Origin: Calycina herbarum
Lineage: Eukaryota; Ascomycota; Leotiomycetes; Helotiales; Pezizellaceae
Reading direction: 5' to 3'
DNA length: 64,000 nt
Assembly: GCA_001414485.1 (NCBI GenBank)
Contig: LLEY01000185.1
Span: forward strand, 1 to 64,000
A program made the translations under genes and the position numbers. This document shows positions 1-10,770 of this stretch, piece by piece. The notes under the pieces are model-generated. The model made no database searches, was not told the origin of the DNA, and saw nothing but the letters and a program-made list of their open reading frames with translations. Every line of letters begins with the position of its first letter. Within the stretch, counting starts at the first letter, position 1.

Positions 1-19
1 CCCCCCCCCCCCCCCCCCC
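1..19. repeat. Poly-C run at window edge
   Basis: Nineteen consecutive C residues open the window and then ordinary mixed sequence follows. It may be a real homopolymer or a sequencing or assembly artefact at a contig end; the sequence alone cannot decide. It lacks the TTAGGG/CCCTAA unit expected of a filamentous-fungal telomere. Confidence 0.6.
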
Positions 20-950
20 GACCGAATTTTCTTCATGATCGTCAACTCACCTGGAACAATTGGAGATGGAAATGCTAGTTTGGATTGACGCCTAAACTAA
101 GCCTCATCATTCTAATGCCGGTGAGAGAAATAAGGTAAGAATTAAAGACGGCAAGAAAAGCCTCCATGAGATCTTTATCTTCATTTTTTCTATCCAATGT
201 GCTCTCCGGATGGCCGCGGAATGGCGTCTTTTTCTTGTGCTGACAGGCGCGGCTGAGGGCGGACACCCTGATGCCCTGATGATGCAGCCCCCAATAATTG
301 AACCACTCATTGTCCACCGCTCTTCTTTTCTCTCCTCGGCACAACTCTCCCTGGGACGGAAACCCAAGATGGCATCTGAGGCACAGCACTTCTTAATTGG
401 CCAATTCGCGAGCACCCCCGGGTTGCAGCCTACCACGAGCCTCCATTGTCACTATTTTGAGGGGAAGTGAGTAGGGGGGTCTCTCCAATCTTTCTCTTGT
501 ACCAGGGTCTGGAAGGGCTTCAGCTCAACCTCAATCAGCCCTAAATTCACTTCCCCTTGATATTGATAATGATGGCCTCGTCTCGCCGGCCATAACTTAT
601 CAACCTCCTTGATACTCCTTTCCAAACAAATAATCAACCCAATGCGACCTATAATATAATACTACGCCTCCAACTTCTTCAGCCAATTCTTTGGTTGCAC
701 CTCTCGAATCCTTCCGACTTCAAGCGCTTACCATCACGCGGTGATTCCACTCTCATTCGCCAGATCACAATCTCTATACGATACCCCCCTATTCCTTTGG
801 GACAAATTTGCAGCCAGATTTGAACCCCCGCATCAGATAGGGCTGTCTTCCGCTGAAACCGAACGCACAATATCAGATTCGAGTGTGGCAGACTTGATAG
901 CAGCGTGGGGAGCGCATGTTTGCATCAAGCTATTCTCTTCTTTAATAACC

Positions 951-1002
951 GTATGAAACCCCAATTATATATTTTTCTGGTTTCGCTAATACATTATATC
1001 AG
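951..1002 (+). other. Possible 5'UTR intron
   Basis: A 52-nt stretch begins GTATGA, carries the branch-site-like GCTAATAC and ends ATATCAG, all typical of short ascomycete introns. Splicing does not open a longer reading frame: the frame upstream meets a stop four codons after the junction. If real, it therefore lies in the 5' leader of the downstream gene. RNA reads would settle it. Confidence 0.4.
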
Positions 1003-1032
1003 TTCGTTTGTTGATTAGAGTCTTCGGACTAC

Positions 1033-1043
1033 CCAATCACGTG
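1033..1043 (+). promoter_or_regulatory. CCAAT box abutting CACGTG E-box
   Basis: CCAAT (1033-1037) is directly followed by the palindrome CACGTG (1038-1043), five bases before the start codon at 1049. CCAAT is bound by the CBC/HAP complex and CACGTG by bHLH factors in fungi. The position so close to the ATG is unusual for a promoter element, so function is uncertain. Confidence 0.35.
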
Positions 1044-1048
1044 TCAGT

Positions 1049-4000
1049 ATGGACAATTCTCAAGAAGCAACGCCCGTCGAGAGACCAAACGGAGGGTTCC
1101 AACGCTCCAATTCTGCCTCAAAAACTCCTGCTCCCCTGGATCTTGACGATGCTAGTAGATGGCAAGCCAACATTGGCCTCAAAACATTTGGACAGAGTCT
1201 TCATGCCGCTGCACAAGCGCTCTTTCCGAACCAAAACCGATTACAGTACTCTAAGGTCTATGTCTTAATAGTAGGCTGGGAAACCGAGCCTGCTCTTCCT
1301 GTTTCCGGTGACTTGTCAAGATTATTCAGTGTTTTTCGAGATGTTTATCACTTCGAAACCGAGATTTGGAAGATTCCCGACTCGAGTTCTCAACATGAGG
1401 CAAACCAGAAGATCTCGGATTTTGTCGGCCTGGGGAATAATAGCGAAGACCATCTGAAGATTCTTTGCTATTCTGGAAACACACTGAAGACAAAGAGCCA
1501 CGGTTTGTCATGGACAAGGTATGTTGCTCTCTTTTTGTTTACTCTTTACTTCTCGTCGCTTGGTTCCCGTCTCATTATAGATGCTAATACACAGATAGTG
1601 GATACAAAAACTCCAAACATCGCTACCCTACGGTCCAATGGGCTGGAGTACAAAACACTTTGGAGGAAGCACGAAGTGATGTGCTATGCCTTCTGGACTG
1701 CCCTCACACGATGTCCACGAGTAGCAACGAAAGAAATGGAGTCACTGAAATCATATCGTCATGTTGTTATACAGATGAAAACAATGGTGTCCGTTCAGGG
1801 TTCTTCACTAAGGAACTCGAAGCCGAGCTTCGAGAACTGAGCAATCTGCCATCGTTTTCCGTCGGCAACCTATATCATAACCTCTTCTGTCGAGTCCAAA
1901 GCGACGAGGCAGAAGAAGGGCGGGAGTATGTCGCCCCGGTATATTATCCTCTGTCACAACCGGATCCGGAATCGCCACGAAGTCTTCATCTATCAATCCA
2001 CGATGAACATACTCTTGAGGTTAAGTCGCCCCGCCCAACGACCCCAGGGAGCCTTTACTCCAACGGTGATGGCATTCCTTCCTTTCAAGTATCTTCTGCA
2101 ATTGGACGCGGACATGCACCTCGGATAGCATTCGCGATACGATTAAAGGATCAATTTAGAGTCACAGATTTGTCATCTGATCTTTTCATGAACTGGTTGG
2201 AAAATGTCCCGGCATCAATCGACGGGGTGAAAATTGAAGCTGCATTCCACAGTTCATCCTCACTTCTCATCGTCTCAATTCCAATATGCATGTCCATCTA
2301 CATGCCCAAGGACAATGCAATTATTAACTTGGGTCCGATAACGTCATTTAACCAGGCTATCAAAAAATATGAGATTCCACATGATCTACCTACACCAAAT
2401 CCCGAGAACTTCACTTGGGATCGCTTTCCCACTCCCACCAGAGAGGGACATAGTGAAGCAAGAGTCAACGGAAGCACTAATGGTACGAATGGCGTCCGTT
2501 TCCGAAGACAGGCTCATATCATACCAGAGGTACGATCAGAACGAGAGCTTCGACCAAATTACGATAGAGGCTATTCATCTCAATTTAGTGCTGCAAGTAG
2601 CATCACCGAGGAGCCAAATTCAGTTAGTGGATTCGACGGAAATTATGAATCAGCTGAGGAGCCACAAGTAGGGACACATGGAATGCAAGCCGACGGAATA
2701 TATGGAGGTGGAACAAGCGGCCCGAGGTCAAGGGCTCATGCGAAAATCGGATCATATAGTGATGAGCCAAACTCCAAAAAATTCCCAAGGCTGTCAAAGC
2801 CTGTTGAGCTTATGCGCAACTCTTACGATTGTGTTGTCATTGGATCCGGTTATGGCGGAGGTGTGGCCGCAAGTCGAATGGCACGAGCAGGTCAAAAAGT
2901 ATGCCTTCTCGAAAGAGGACAGGAAAAATGGCCTGGAGAATATCCCAGTGGCTTTTTGGATGCCATGAAAGAACTACATGTTTCGGGAAACTTTGCTCCT
3001 GGATTTCTGAAGGGCTCGATGGTTGAAGGCGGTGATCCAACTGGCTTGTATCACCTCATTGTTGGCAAAGGACAAAATGCGTTTGTTGGAAATGGGCTTG
3101 GAGGCACAAGTCTGTTGAACGCCAACGTTTTCTTGGAAGCTGACAATGGGACCATGAATATGGATGTCTGGCCAGATAAGATCCGAGGAGACGACAAGCT
3201 GAAGAAGTACTACAAACGAGCAGCAGATGTTCTCCAGCCTGTTGAGTACCCACATGATTGGCCAGAGCTACCAAAGTTGTCAATGCTCCAGAAGCAAGCA
3301 GATTATCTCGGCATGAAAGAGAAGTTCAGACGTGTCCCTCAAACAACCCGCTTCGTTGGTGGACAAAATAGCACTGGGGTTGAGATGTACCCCTCGGCTC
3401 TCACTGGGATGGACTGTACCGGTGTCAACGATGGTAGCAAATCGAGTACCCTCGTCAACTATCTCGCCGACGCCTGGAACTGGAGCGCGGAGATGTTTTG
3501 CGAATGCGAAGTTAGATATGTCAGGAAACATCCGGACCCAGACGCAGAGGGCTATCTTGTCTTCTTCGCTTGGCATGGTAGCAATAGGGGTGCATTCAAA
3601 GAGCATCTTTACGAGGATCTCATGTGGGTCCATGCAAAGAAGTGTGTCTTCCTTGGAGCTGGCAGTATCGGAACAACGGAAATCCTTCTCCGAAGCAAGA
3701 AACTGGGCTTACCCATGAGCGAGAAGGTCGGCACAAATATGAGTGGCAATGGTGACCTTCTTGCTTTCGGTTACAACACTGATCACGAGGTTAATGCGAT
3801 TGGTAGACAATATCCATCTCCTTACCACCCCGTTGGGCCTACAATATCCGGTATCATCGACTGTCGCGAAGGTCATGAAAATCCCCTCGATGGATATGTT
3901 ATACAAGAAGGAGCAATCCCAAAAGCTCTTTCTCTCTTGTTTCAAACCATGCTTGAAATGATGCCTGGTAATCAATATCCAAAGGGAAATGGTTTACTGG

Positions 4001-6505
4001 ACAAGATGCAGCATGCCATGGCTCAAGCAGGAAGTCGCTTCTTGGGTCCATACTTCAGAAAGGGAAGCATCGAGAAGACTCAAGTTTATTTGGTCATGAG
4101 TCACGATTCCAACCAGGCAATCCTGACTTTGAAAGACGACCAGCCTGTCTTGGAGTTCATGGGTGTCGCTAGCAGTGGTCATGTTAAAAAGATAATGGAC
4201 ACGTTGGCGAGAGCCACCAAAGCTGTTGGTGGAACATTCGTGAGAAACCCATTCGATGCCTACTTTGGACAAGAAATCACCGTCCACCCAATCGGTGGAG
4301 CATGTATGAGCAAAGATGGTACTGCCGACCATGGTGTCACGAATCATTTTGGAGAAGTCTTGACGGGCCATGGCAGCGAAACCCATCCTGGTCTCGTTGT
4401 AACTGACGGAGCCCTCATTCCCACAGCTCTCGGTGTCAATCCATTCGCTACTATTACAGCCCTTGCAGAGCGATCAGTCGAGCATGCTGCACGCGACATC
4501 AAAGCTAAGATCGATTTCAAGACCGAGAACTTTAATCTTGATTTGTTTGCTGAGCCGGGTCAATACAAAAAAGCTAGTTGCAGTCCTCCAACGCATCAGG
4601 ACACGCTAAAAATACGCAATGCTAGGGACCTTGTTAAAGACACGGTAGCAAGAAAAGCAAATGGCTTCGGGTTCTCGGAAGTCATGTCTGGTTACATTCA
4701 TATTGGTGATGGTGTTGAGGGTGACAAACCAGAAGACTTTGAAACAGCGGCTAGAACAGCTCGAGGGTTATGCGAGGAAGCTAGGTTTATGTTGAGTGTC
4801 CAGGCTTTCGATACTAATATGAGTAAGTTGAAGCAATCTCCATGCATGATTCCTGCTAACTGAAATAGCTGTGAGGAGAGCCGACCATAAGGCCTTGCTC
4901 ACGGGCACTTTCACTTGTGCTGGCTTGGAAGGTAGCCCTTTCCTGGTCCAGAGAGGCGACTTCCATCTATTCCAGATGGATCAGCAAGCACCCGGAACGA
5001 AAAACTTGGTATATGAATTTGATATGTGGTCCACTCACGGGAAAAAGTATCACTTCCACGGCCACAAGGTTGTAGACTCTTCTGTCGCACTTGGGCCATT
5101 CCGCTTCTGGGAAGCTACGTCAACTTTGTATGTCACAATCTCACACGCGGATGAAGACAATTGCATACTGGGTCGAGGTATGATGCACATCAAGGCATCA
5201 GACTTCCTCTCTCAGATATTTACCCTGAAACCATCTGGAAGAAACTTCTTGGCGAAATTACACTCAACAGCCAGTTTTATGGGATATTTCGCCAGGCAAT
5301 CTGCGAGTCTCTTTCTTGCTCCTTTGGTGTACCAGCAGTACCCGGCAGTCACATATAATGGCTACATCAACAATACATCTCCAGATGCCACCATCAAAAT
5401 CACGGCAGTTGATGGAGTCGAGACCAAGATGCAAGTTTGGGAACCTCGAAACCCCAGTATTATCACAAAGAATCTATTCATGATTCCTGGTGCATCGGTT
5501 GACCACCAGATATTTGCTCTCCCAACCATTGAAGTTAATGCAGTCAACTACTTCACCAGAGCAGGATACAGAGTCTTCGTCACTGTACATCGAATTTGCC
5601 AGTTGAAAGTGGCCGAAAACAACTGGACTACCTTCGACGCTCGACTCGACATCAAAGCATGTCTCGAGAAGATCCGCAAAGATTATGGGGAAGAGAAAAT
5701 CTACACCATCGCTCATTGTATGGGTTCTGTAGCCTACTCGTGTGGTCTTCTCGATGGTACGATTCCAGCAGACTGGATCCTCGGTATCTCTTGCTCACAG
5801 GTATTCTTTAATCCCATCTGGTCGCCTCTGAACATGGCCAAGGTCCTCGCTGGTCCTATCCCATTCGACAAGCTGTACAAGCTATTTGGAGGATCTTGGT
5901 TCTCGTGTCAATCTACAAGGGATGATTCCTGTTTTCAGCAATTTCTCAACCAGCTTCTCAGGTTTTACCCCGACACCAGGAAGGAGATATGTAATAATGT
6001 TTCTTGCCATCGGTGTTCTCTTATTTTCGGGCGGCTGTGGAATCATTCTAATCTAAATGAATCTACACATCGACAAATAAACCGCTTCTTCGGCGGCGTA
6101 AACATGACCCTCCTCCACACGCTCATGCAAATGGGCTACCGCGGCTTCGTCACCACCAATGGTCCTTTATTCGACGACCTTACCGGTGCCGAGAACCTGG
6201 AACGTCTCAAAGGCATCCCGGTTATGCTTTTCAGCGGGAGCGATAATCAGGTTCTTACGCCCGAGGCGACGGAGAAGAGTTATGGGATTTTGAGGGATAC
6301 TTTTGGTGCGCGGAATTATGAAAGGCATGTTGTGCAGGGGTATGGACATTTGGATTGTTGGATGGGGAGGTTGGCGTATAAGGATGTTTATCCGATGGTT
6401 AGAGAGCAGGTTGATAAGGTTGTTCGGGGGGAACATTATAGGTACCGGGAACCGGATTGGAAGCATGAGTGGCAGAACTGGGCGGACTTGCCGAGGAGTG
6501 GGTAG
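1049..6505 (+). CDS. Caspase-like / GMC oxidoreductase / alpha-beta hydrolase fusion protein, 1,776 aa
   Basis: Exons 1049-1518, 1599-4822 and 4869-6505. An in-frame stop at 1016 precedes the ATG at 1049, supporting this start. Residues about 65-270 match the caspase-like domain common in fungal proteins, but the usual catalytic Gly-His reads SGN (Asn144); Asp190-Cys191 (LLDC) remain, so protease activity is doubtful. A further conserved region (to about 400) and a low-complexity linker (about 410-560) follow. Residues about 565-1130 are a GMC/cholesterol-oxidase-like FAD domain: Rossmann GSGYGGG at 572-578, HPIGG with His1053, and GVNPFA with Asn1104 as likely active-site residues. A beta-rich spacer precedes a C-terminal alpha/beta-hydrolase (about 1340-1750) with nucleophile elbow HCMGS (Cys1515), acid Asp1690 and His1725. 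The oxidase-hydrolase pairing resembles actinobacterial and fungal sterol-oxidase-like proteins; substrate unknown. No signal peptide seen. Exon 2 is one uninterrupted frame, so a single fused product is the simplest reading. Confidence 0.82.
1519..1598 (+). other. Intron 1 of the fusion gene (80 nt)
   Basis: GTATGTT donor, GCTAATAC branch site and CAGATAG acceptor. Removal joins the frames so that the caspase-like domain continues through PTVQWAGVQ into the LCLLDC motif. The nearer CAG at 1592-1594 would break the frame, so the AG at 1597-1598 is chosen. Confidence 0.85.
4823..4868 (+). other. Intron 2 of the fusion gene (46 nt)
   Basis: GTAAGT donor, TGCTAACTGA branch site and ATAG acceptor. 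Removal restores one frame through ...FDTNM-T-VRRADHK..., within the spacer between oxidase and hydrolase domains. Confidence 0.9.
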
Positions 6506-7502
6506 GTGGTTGTGTTTGGTGATGTGGTTTTTTGATATGGATTTTGGCGCGAGTTTTGTGTTTTATCTGTTTGCGTGTAATGTTTTTTTTCGTTTCTTTT
6601 TTGGGGGGGGCGTTGCGATATTGGAAAGCGATGGGGATCTATCTGGTGTTTGTTGGGTTTTGGGTATCTGGTATACACGTGGGGATCGACTTGGGGATCT
6701 TTGCAGTGAGTAATTGTAACATTAGTGTTTTTGTCTTTGGTATTTTGACAACTCGAATCTATTTTCTACGAAGAACTGATTGTCTATTTTCGCTGAAAAT
6801 CATCGTTGAAGTGTTATTAACCTGGAGTCCTAGAATAATTAAATTGATTCAATTGAGTACAGCAAGAAGACAGTGGTTAGAGTTTACGGGGCTTTGCGCG
6901 ATCAGGTCCGCTGTGGGGTATGGGTCAGGTGCTACTTAGATGCCTTCTTACAGGCTTGCTTGCCTTAATTTCTCTAGGGAGTCAAACGCCTGCGCCTCTT
7001 TCTGGACTGCTGACACTAGAAGCAGAAACCTTCAGGGGATTTTACAGGTTTCTGGTGGACAATAAAAGCTGTAGTCTGTGAATAGTTGTATATAAGACCT
7101 TACCTGGTTCTTGTTTCAACATGACAATTTGGTTGGGATAATCGAATTTCATTGTTCTACATCACCTGGGTTAGTATTCTAAACTGTTCTAAGTAGTTGG
7201 CAAGTTCTGCGGGGACGGAAAAAACTTGGTTATTTGCACCTATTATAAGTAATCTTTTGTAACATCGTCGCACAACAATCACGTACTTGAAATAATAGTG
7301 GCTTTATATAAGTATTAATAAGTCAACGTAGAGTTAGTATACATTTTTAATATATTTTTCTGACATTTGCGGATCGTTGAAGTTCTGCTTTAGTACCGTG
7401 TGTACGAAGTACATACAAATTTTTCGTAAGATTACGAACCTGAAGATTTACTGCCGCTTTTACTGGACGCGCGAGACAGGTTACCGGTATACTAGTGGCT
7501 TA
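6506..7502. other. Intergenic region with likely 3'UTR
   Basis: No gene recognised. The start probably holds the 3' untranslated region of the fusion gene. It includes T-rich and G-rich tracts (eight G near 6603) and an AATAAA-like site near 7063. Short frames present here show no domain. Confidence 0.55.
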
Positions 7503-7595
7503 TAGTGGGGTGTTAAAAGTCTTCACACCCCCCCCTTGCCAGCCAAGCTTTCTAGACCTAATTAGGCCTTGTTGTTCTCGCCGCTTTTCTAAGTA
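7503..7595 (+). repeat. Left terminal inverted repeat of mariner element
   Basis: Matches the reverse complement of 8732-8824 at 90 of 93 positions by eye. The three differences are all C in the right copy and T here, each before an A, so this end carries RIP-type CpA-to-TpA changes. It contains an eight-C run. A second matching block (acacttttgaagcta) lies just inside. Confidence 0.92.
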
Positions 7596-7644
7596 AACAA
7601 CACGCTTTCGTATGTAAAACACTACACTTTTGAAGCTATTTAAG

Positions 7645-8700
7645 ATGCCTCGACTTGAGTTATCTCCTACTATGCGTGTGCGAATTGTCGAACTCAGCTC
7701 TGAACGTTGGTCAGCTCCTCGAATACACCGAAAATACCCTCAAATCCCTCTTTCTACGATTCGATCAACGCTTAAAGCCTATCCTATAGGTACAAACGAC
7801 TTTACTTCGAAACCACGATCTGGAAGACCTCGAGCTTTGACAGAAGAGCAGCGCGATCACGTATACGACGTTGTTAACTATACGAATCCTTATATTAAGA
7901 TACGAGACCTTCTTCGAGAAGTTAATGATGATTGTAAAAAGAGTTCTATTTAACGGCTTTTAAGGGAGATGAATAAGAGGAAGTGGCTATAAAAGAAGCG
8001 TCCATTTATTACTCCTGCATATGCAAAAAAGTGACTTGAGTGGGCTGTTCGACATCAAGCCTATACTATAAACGATTGGATGAAAGTTACTTGGTCTGAT
8101 GAGTGTACAGTAGAAAGAGGGGTAGGAGTGAAGCCTACTTGGACATTTACAAGGCCACGAGATCAAGTAAAGGAGGGTGATGTACAGCCTGTTCGGTGCT
8201 CTGGAAAAGGAGTAAAGAAGATGCTTTGGGCTGCTTTTGGTTGTAATAGAAGGACAGGCTTAGTCCCTCTTGATGGTGATCTACAAGCTGTACGAGGAGG
8301 GGTTACTTCTTGGGTTATTCGAGCTTTATATCAAGCTTTTCTTCCTGATATTATGGTTGAAGGAGGAGAGTTTATGTATGATAGGGCTGGTCTATACCGT
8401 GGTACGATTGTAAAGAATATACTAAGAGAGATGGCAATACGAGTGATGGAATAGCCTCCTTATTCTCCCGATTTAAATCCAATAGAGAATTTATGGGCTT
8501 TGATGAAAGCAGAGCTTTATAGGCTACACCCTGAGCTGGAGCATGCTCCTGATACAGACGAGACTTTAGATGCGTTGATAGAGGGAGCACAAGAAGCATG
8601 GCATGCTATTGATAATGGGATTTTGCATAGATTAGCTACGACTATGGGAGATAGAGTACAAGCTATTATTGACTCTGAAGGGTGGTATACAAAATACTAG
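7645..8700 (+). pseudogene. Tc1/mariner transposase pseudogene
   Basis: One reading frame runs from the ATG at 7645 to the TAG at 8698-8700 with four premature stops: TAA 7951, TAA 7990, TGA 8032 and TAG 8452. Each can be explained by one C-to-T or G-to-A change (Gln, Gln, Arg and Trp codons). The N-terminus is a helix-turn-helix region with a GRPR hinge (SGRPRALTEEQ). The DDE core shows WSDEC (first Asp), FMYDRAG (second Asp; the family usually has DNAG) and PPYSPDLNPIENLW (third acidic position) directly after the last premature stop. The original protein would be about 350 residues, normal for the superfamily. Confidence 0.92.
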
Positions 8701-8731
8701 AAATATAGCTTCAAAAGTGTGGTGTTTTGCG

Positions 8732-8824
8732 TACTTGGAAAAGCGGCGAGAACAACAAGGCCTAATTAGGTCTAGAAAGCTTGGCTGGCAAGGGGGGGGT
8801 GTGAAGACTTTTGACACCCCACTG
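8732..8824 (-). repeat. Right terminal inverted repeat of mariner element
   Basis: Reverse-complement partner of 7503-7595, ending CACCCCACTG next to the TA duplication. It appears to be the unmutated version of the pair. Confidence 0.92.
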
Positions 8825-9207
8825 TAGTCGAAGAATAACAGCTTGACTTAATAAAGAGTTAGATAAGATAAGGGTGGGAGTATCATGGTCCTGGCCTCCT
8901 GTAATAATCTGGCCAGTTATCGGACAGGAAGATTTTCCCAGCCTCCTTGAATAATCAACCCCCCGCGATTTAGCATTGCTTATAATCTTACGACTTTGCA
9001 TACCTCCGTACTGAAAATTCATATATCGAATTTAATTACTGTAAACTTCTTATGAAATGTCATTGCGCAAAGAATACGATGAACCGATGGCTGGCAATTG
9101 CATGGAGGGGCATTCAGTATGATGTTTGCTCCTCGGGCATCTTATGTTTTTATTCAGTTAGACCAAACTTCACATGTATTTCTATATACACAAGTGATGA
9201 TCGGCGA
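8825..9207. other. Intergenic region, nothing recognised
   Basis: Region between the mariner element and the 3' end of the minus-strand gene. It probably includes the 3'UTR of that gene. No domain-bearing frame or repeat seen. Confidence 0.5.
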
Positions 9208-10207
9208 TCACAGGTATACTATAGACTCATTCCACCGATGCTCTCCAAACAAGCACACCTCCAATCGCTCTATCATCTCCTCATCTTCCTCCATTTCAGC
9301 AACGAGTTCCTGTTGCTCTGTTTCAAAAATCTCGGCATCCCTCCTTGCTTTGGCTTCGCTCATCTCGATTTGTATATCCTCCCAATCCATCCCACCGAAC
9401 ATGCAAACCAAAAATGACCTTTCTTCCTCTGCCGGATCTCCCAGCCATTCTTCGTACTCTGACACTATTTCGGTGAACATGTCCTCCTCGAAGGACTCCA
9501 TTTCTGAGGCGAAAATCTCAGCTTCTATTCTGGCTTTGAACTTGAGCATTGAGCGCTCAGCTTTTTCAACATCCCAACCAATTAGAAGCCCATCATCTTC
9601 GTTCTCTGGGATCACCAAAAATTCCCGCGACCGAAACTTTTCTTTCCAGCTTTCAAAGAATATGGAAGTCGGGAGTGTGAGGTAAGCTTTCCAATGATCA
9701 GGCGAACCGACGGGAGGTTCCTTTCGTTTGGGATGCTCTTGTTTTCGGAAATCCGTGATAGTTCCTAATTCTCACATCAGCAACCCCTCTGTCAAAACAA
9801 AGACAATTAACTTTCAACCTACCATTTTGTGTATCCAGCAACAAATAACTCCCATATTTGTTTCCGTCCGTCAAAATCGCAACATAATCCGGGAGCGGTC
9901 CAACTGCAGACTCCTCAACAGCTTCTGATTGGATCTTGCTCTCGATATTCTGAAGCCTCCAATCGCTAGCGTACGTAAGATATGAAATTTCAGGACGTTT
10001 ATTGAGATATGGGAGATGTTTGTAGAGATCTATTACATCGTCGTTTTTCTGGAGTGCGGCGTGCGTTTCAGGGGTGATGTCGGGCCAGCCGCCTGGTGGA
10101 GGATAGGCGATGTCTGAAGGTGAGATGGAGGGGAGGGTGGCGAAGAATTGGTAGAATGAGGTTATGATCGCAACAGTTTGGTCGCGGTCGTAATAGACTT
10201 GTGTCAT
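9208..10207 (-). CDS. Fungal protein of unknown function, 313 aa
   Basis: Two exons, 10207-9823 and 9764-9208. The start ATG gives MTQVYYDRDQTV, and the stop lies at 9208-9210. The N-terminal half has features of a family widespread among filamentous ascomycetes that I know only as hypothetical proteins: a start with YDR..TV..I..FY, a PPPGGWP.ITPE segment, a D..I.L..HLPY segment and, after the intron, DTQNGTITDF and DHWKAYLTLPTSIFF. The last 130 residues are strongly acidic and probably helical or coiled-coil, rich in Glu and in SEM/AEME runs. There is no signal peptide, membrane segment or catalytic motif. It is the last intact gene before the transposon block. Function cannot be assigned. 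Confidence 0.85.
9765..9822 (-). other. Intron of the minus-strand gene (58 nt)
   Basis: On the minus strand: GTAGGT donor, TTGCTGATG branch site and AATTAG acceptor. Splicing joins ...LLLDTQN to GTITDFRKQEH... in frame. The unspliced frame hits a stop, and the alternative acceptor GACAG leads straight to TGA. Confidence 0.85.
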
Positions 10208-10529
10208 TTTCGAAGTTGTATAGGTATTGTGAACGAAGTGATGGTTAGTTTATTGATGTATTGGAATTGTGATACAAGAAAGACTCTCTTGCATCGTGGC
10301 CCTTCTGACTAATCCAAACTGACGCAGGCAGCAACCCCCTGGTGCCTTAACTTCTTATGAGTCCTGTGTCAACGTTCGTCGTATTATATTGCTTTCTCAA
10401 TTGATGAATTATTCTATATATTTCTACTATTGGCTAACCTTTCTTTCCCTTCATTTATTCCTTCTAGATGTCTAGGAAATATTATCGACTAATCTCTTAA
10501 CTAACGAATATTAAAGATGTTTTAGATAG
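10208..10529. other. Promoter side of the minus-strand gene and boundary of the transposon block
   Basis: The first 100-150 bases likely hold the promoter of the minus-strand gene. Beyond about 10,380 the sequence becomes AT-rich and rich in TA steps. No gene or defined element was recognised here. Confidence 0.5.
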
Positions 10530-10770
10530 TGTTACGGGCCGAATGCAATGAGGTCAATGGATAAGGTGGTCTTATTACAAAGAGAATTAACTAAGGAAGG
10601 AAAGAGAAGAAGTCTATTCTACGTGCGAGGAAAGAGGTTTTGTACGCATAGGCCACATGTAATTACCGGTTGTTGAAACGATGTTGGAACCCCTTACGTC
10701 GAGGTCACGTGAGGTCACGTTTTATAGGAAGGTCGATAGACCGAGTACTCTTCGGGTGTAAGCCGTCACA
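10530..10770 (-). repeat. LTR of gypsy element E (3' LTR, minus orientation)
   Basis: A 241-bp segment starting TGTTACGG and ending GTCACA, followed by TTACCCCCCCTCTCC. That is the reverse complement of a purine-rich PPT (GGAGAGGGGGGGTAA) ending against a TGTGAC LTR start. It retains much CpA/TpG and includes CACGTG at 10706-10711. It is similar in size and termini to the family A LTR but different in sequence. No partner LTR was found in the window. Confidence 0.7.

Larger units (their letters stand above)
20..1048. other. Upstream region of the fusion gene, no supported gene
   Basis: Balanced-composition sequence with only short overlapping open frames on both strands (the longest about 109 codons) and no recognisable domain. 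Part of it is probably the promoter and 5' leader of the gene starting at 1049. An AT-rich patch near 645-665 (tataatataatac) could be a core-promoter element, but no start site can be assigned. Confidence 0.5.
7503..8824 (+). mobile_element. Tc1/mariner-type DNA transposon, inactivated
   Basis: A 1,322-bp element with 93-bp terminal inverted repeats flanked by TA duplications (7501-7502 and 8825-8826), the hallmark of Tc1/mariner insertion. It holds one degenerate transposase frame. It sits between two ordinary genes, away from the transposon block to the right, and is far less mutated than that block. Confidence 0.93.

Noticed and set aside
1..19. Telomere repeat
   Set aside because: A plain C run without CCCTAA units; more likely an edge artefact.
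75..956. Several overlapping open frames of 60-109 codons on both strands left of the fusion gene
   Set aside because: No start context, splice structure or recognisable domain; they overlap each other and probably lie in promoter or leader DNA.
5970..6090. Possible extra intron in exon 3 of the fusion gene
   Set aside because: The translated segment (CNNVSCHRCSLIFGRLWNH) looks like genuine conserved hydrolase-family sequence, so it was kept as coding.
6532..6939. A 135-codon frame downstream of the fusion gene
   Set aside because: Runs through T- and G-rich likely 3'UTR; low complexity and no domain.
9098..9685. A 195-codon plus-strand frame
   Set aside because: Exact shadow of the acidic exon of the minus-strand gene; the Ser-rich translation is what antisense of Glu-rich codons gives.
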